Source: Chromatiaceae bacterium
GTDB lineage: Bacteria; Pseudomonadota; Gammaproteobacteria; Chromatiales; Chromatiaceae
DNA: 64,000 bases
Reading direction: 5' to 3'
NCBI GenBank assembly: GCA_024235215.1
Contig: JACKMU010000003.1
Coordinates: 124,001-188,000, forward strand
The notes under the pieces were generated by a model. It made no database searches, was not told where the DNA came from, and saw only the letters and a program-made list of their open reading frames with translations. Numbering within the stretch: the first letter of the stretch is position 1; each line of letters opens with the position of its first letter. This document shows positions 63,795-64,000 of the stretch, one piece after another. The position numbers and the translations under genes were made by a program.

Positions 63795-63998
63795 TCAGCC
63801 GATTCTGACCGACGGCAGATCAGGTGCCTCGACTTCGCCGGCGGCCCCGGGTGCCATCACTGTGGCATCACCTTTCACCACCAGCTTCTCGTCCTGATTG
63901 AATACCTGGGTGTCAATGGTTACCCACTTCTTCTCATCCTGCTTGCCGGAGACGGTCAATTTAACGGTCAGGGTGTCGCCGAGCAGCACCGGGCGGCG
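63795..63998 (-). CDS. MaoC-like hotdog-fold dehydratase (5' end beyond window)
   Basis: The frame is open to the right edge; only the last 67 residues are seen. RRPVLLGDTLTVKLTVSGK, NQDEKLVVKGDATVMAPG is the C-terminal half of a MaoC/(R)-enoyl-CoA hydratase hotdog domain. The catalytic Asp/His part is outside the window. It converges on the CoA transferase gene. Confidence 0.7.
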   Translation of the reverse strand, partial: RRPVLLGDTLTVKLTVSGKQDEKKWVTIDTQVFNQDEKLVVKGDATVMAPGAAGEVEAPDLPSVRIG

Positions 63999-64000
63999 AA

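Noticed and set aside
1..64000. CRISPR arrays, rRNA genes, prophage or complete insertion sequence
   Set aside because: No regularly spaced direct repeats, rRNA-like sequence, phage structural genes or transposase frames were seen.

Overview
The window looks like a chromosome segment of a free-living or symbiotic Gammaproteobacterium, probably near the sulfur-oxidising Chromatiales/Sedimenticola-type lineages. This rests on the moderately GC-rich coding, the CbrAB-type two-component system, the Liu-type MerR regulon and the class I fumarase. No phylogeny could be run, so the assignment is tentative. No complete insertion sequence, prophage, CRISPR array or rRNA gene was found.

Layout. (1) About 1-9.6 kb: a truncated B12-binding/radical SAM protein, then a cbrX-cbrA-cbrB-like operon. 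Downstream is a large sodium:solute symporter behind a correctly spaced sigma-54 promoter and a cluster of GTTAC/GTAAC motifs, followed by two small membrane-associated proteins. (2) 9.7-13.9 kb: a DUF294-type signalling protein and acetyl-CoA synthetase (acs). (3) 14-21.7 kb: housekeeping and stress genes: NYN-cold-shock protein, Nudix hydrolase, Ppx/GppA, an SOS cassette lexA-imuA-imuB with an SOS box, and a nuclease-fold secreted protein. (4) 21.8-27.6 kb: sucA-sucB and fumarase. (5) 27.6-37 kb: a 1.15-kb non-coding stretch with a candidate Csr/Rsm-type small RNA, three LysE-type exporters, an AEC transporter, a universal stress protein, a cache-domain protein and DUF1285/DUF2889 proteins. 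(6) 35.9-54 kb: a branched-chain amino acid and acyl-CoA catabolic region: leucine genes (isovaleryl-CoA dehydrogenase, methylcrotonyl-CoA carboxylase, methylglutaconyl-CoA hydratase, HMG-CoA lyase), a second acyl-CoA dehydrogenase, a thiolase, the LiuR-type regulator, fused isobutyryl-CoA mutase IcmF, 3-hydroxybutyryl-CoA dehydrogenase and crotonase. (7) 53-64 kb: a probable operon with a universal stress protein, an acyl-CoA synthetase and a Liv-type ABC transporter, then a PaaK-like ligase, a CaiB-like CoA transferase and the end of a MaoC-type protein.

How it fits together. Three near-identical palindromes with core ACGTTTACGTAAACGT lie before the leucine operon, between the regulator and icmF, and before the transporter operon. 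They point to one LiuR regulon that joins uptake, activation and breakdown of branched-chain compounds. IcmF together with acyl-CoA dehydrogenase, crotonase, 3-hydroxybutyryl-CoA dehydrogenase and thiolase could turn isobutyryl-CoA into two acetyl-CoA without passing through propionyl-CoA. Acs, the 2-oxoglutarate dehydrogenase subunits and fumarase consume the acetyl-CoA. A family of GGGGTCAGAGT-ended palindromes is scattered between genes, and half a copy encodes the C-terminus of LexA.
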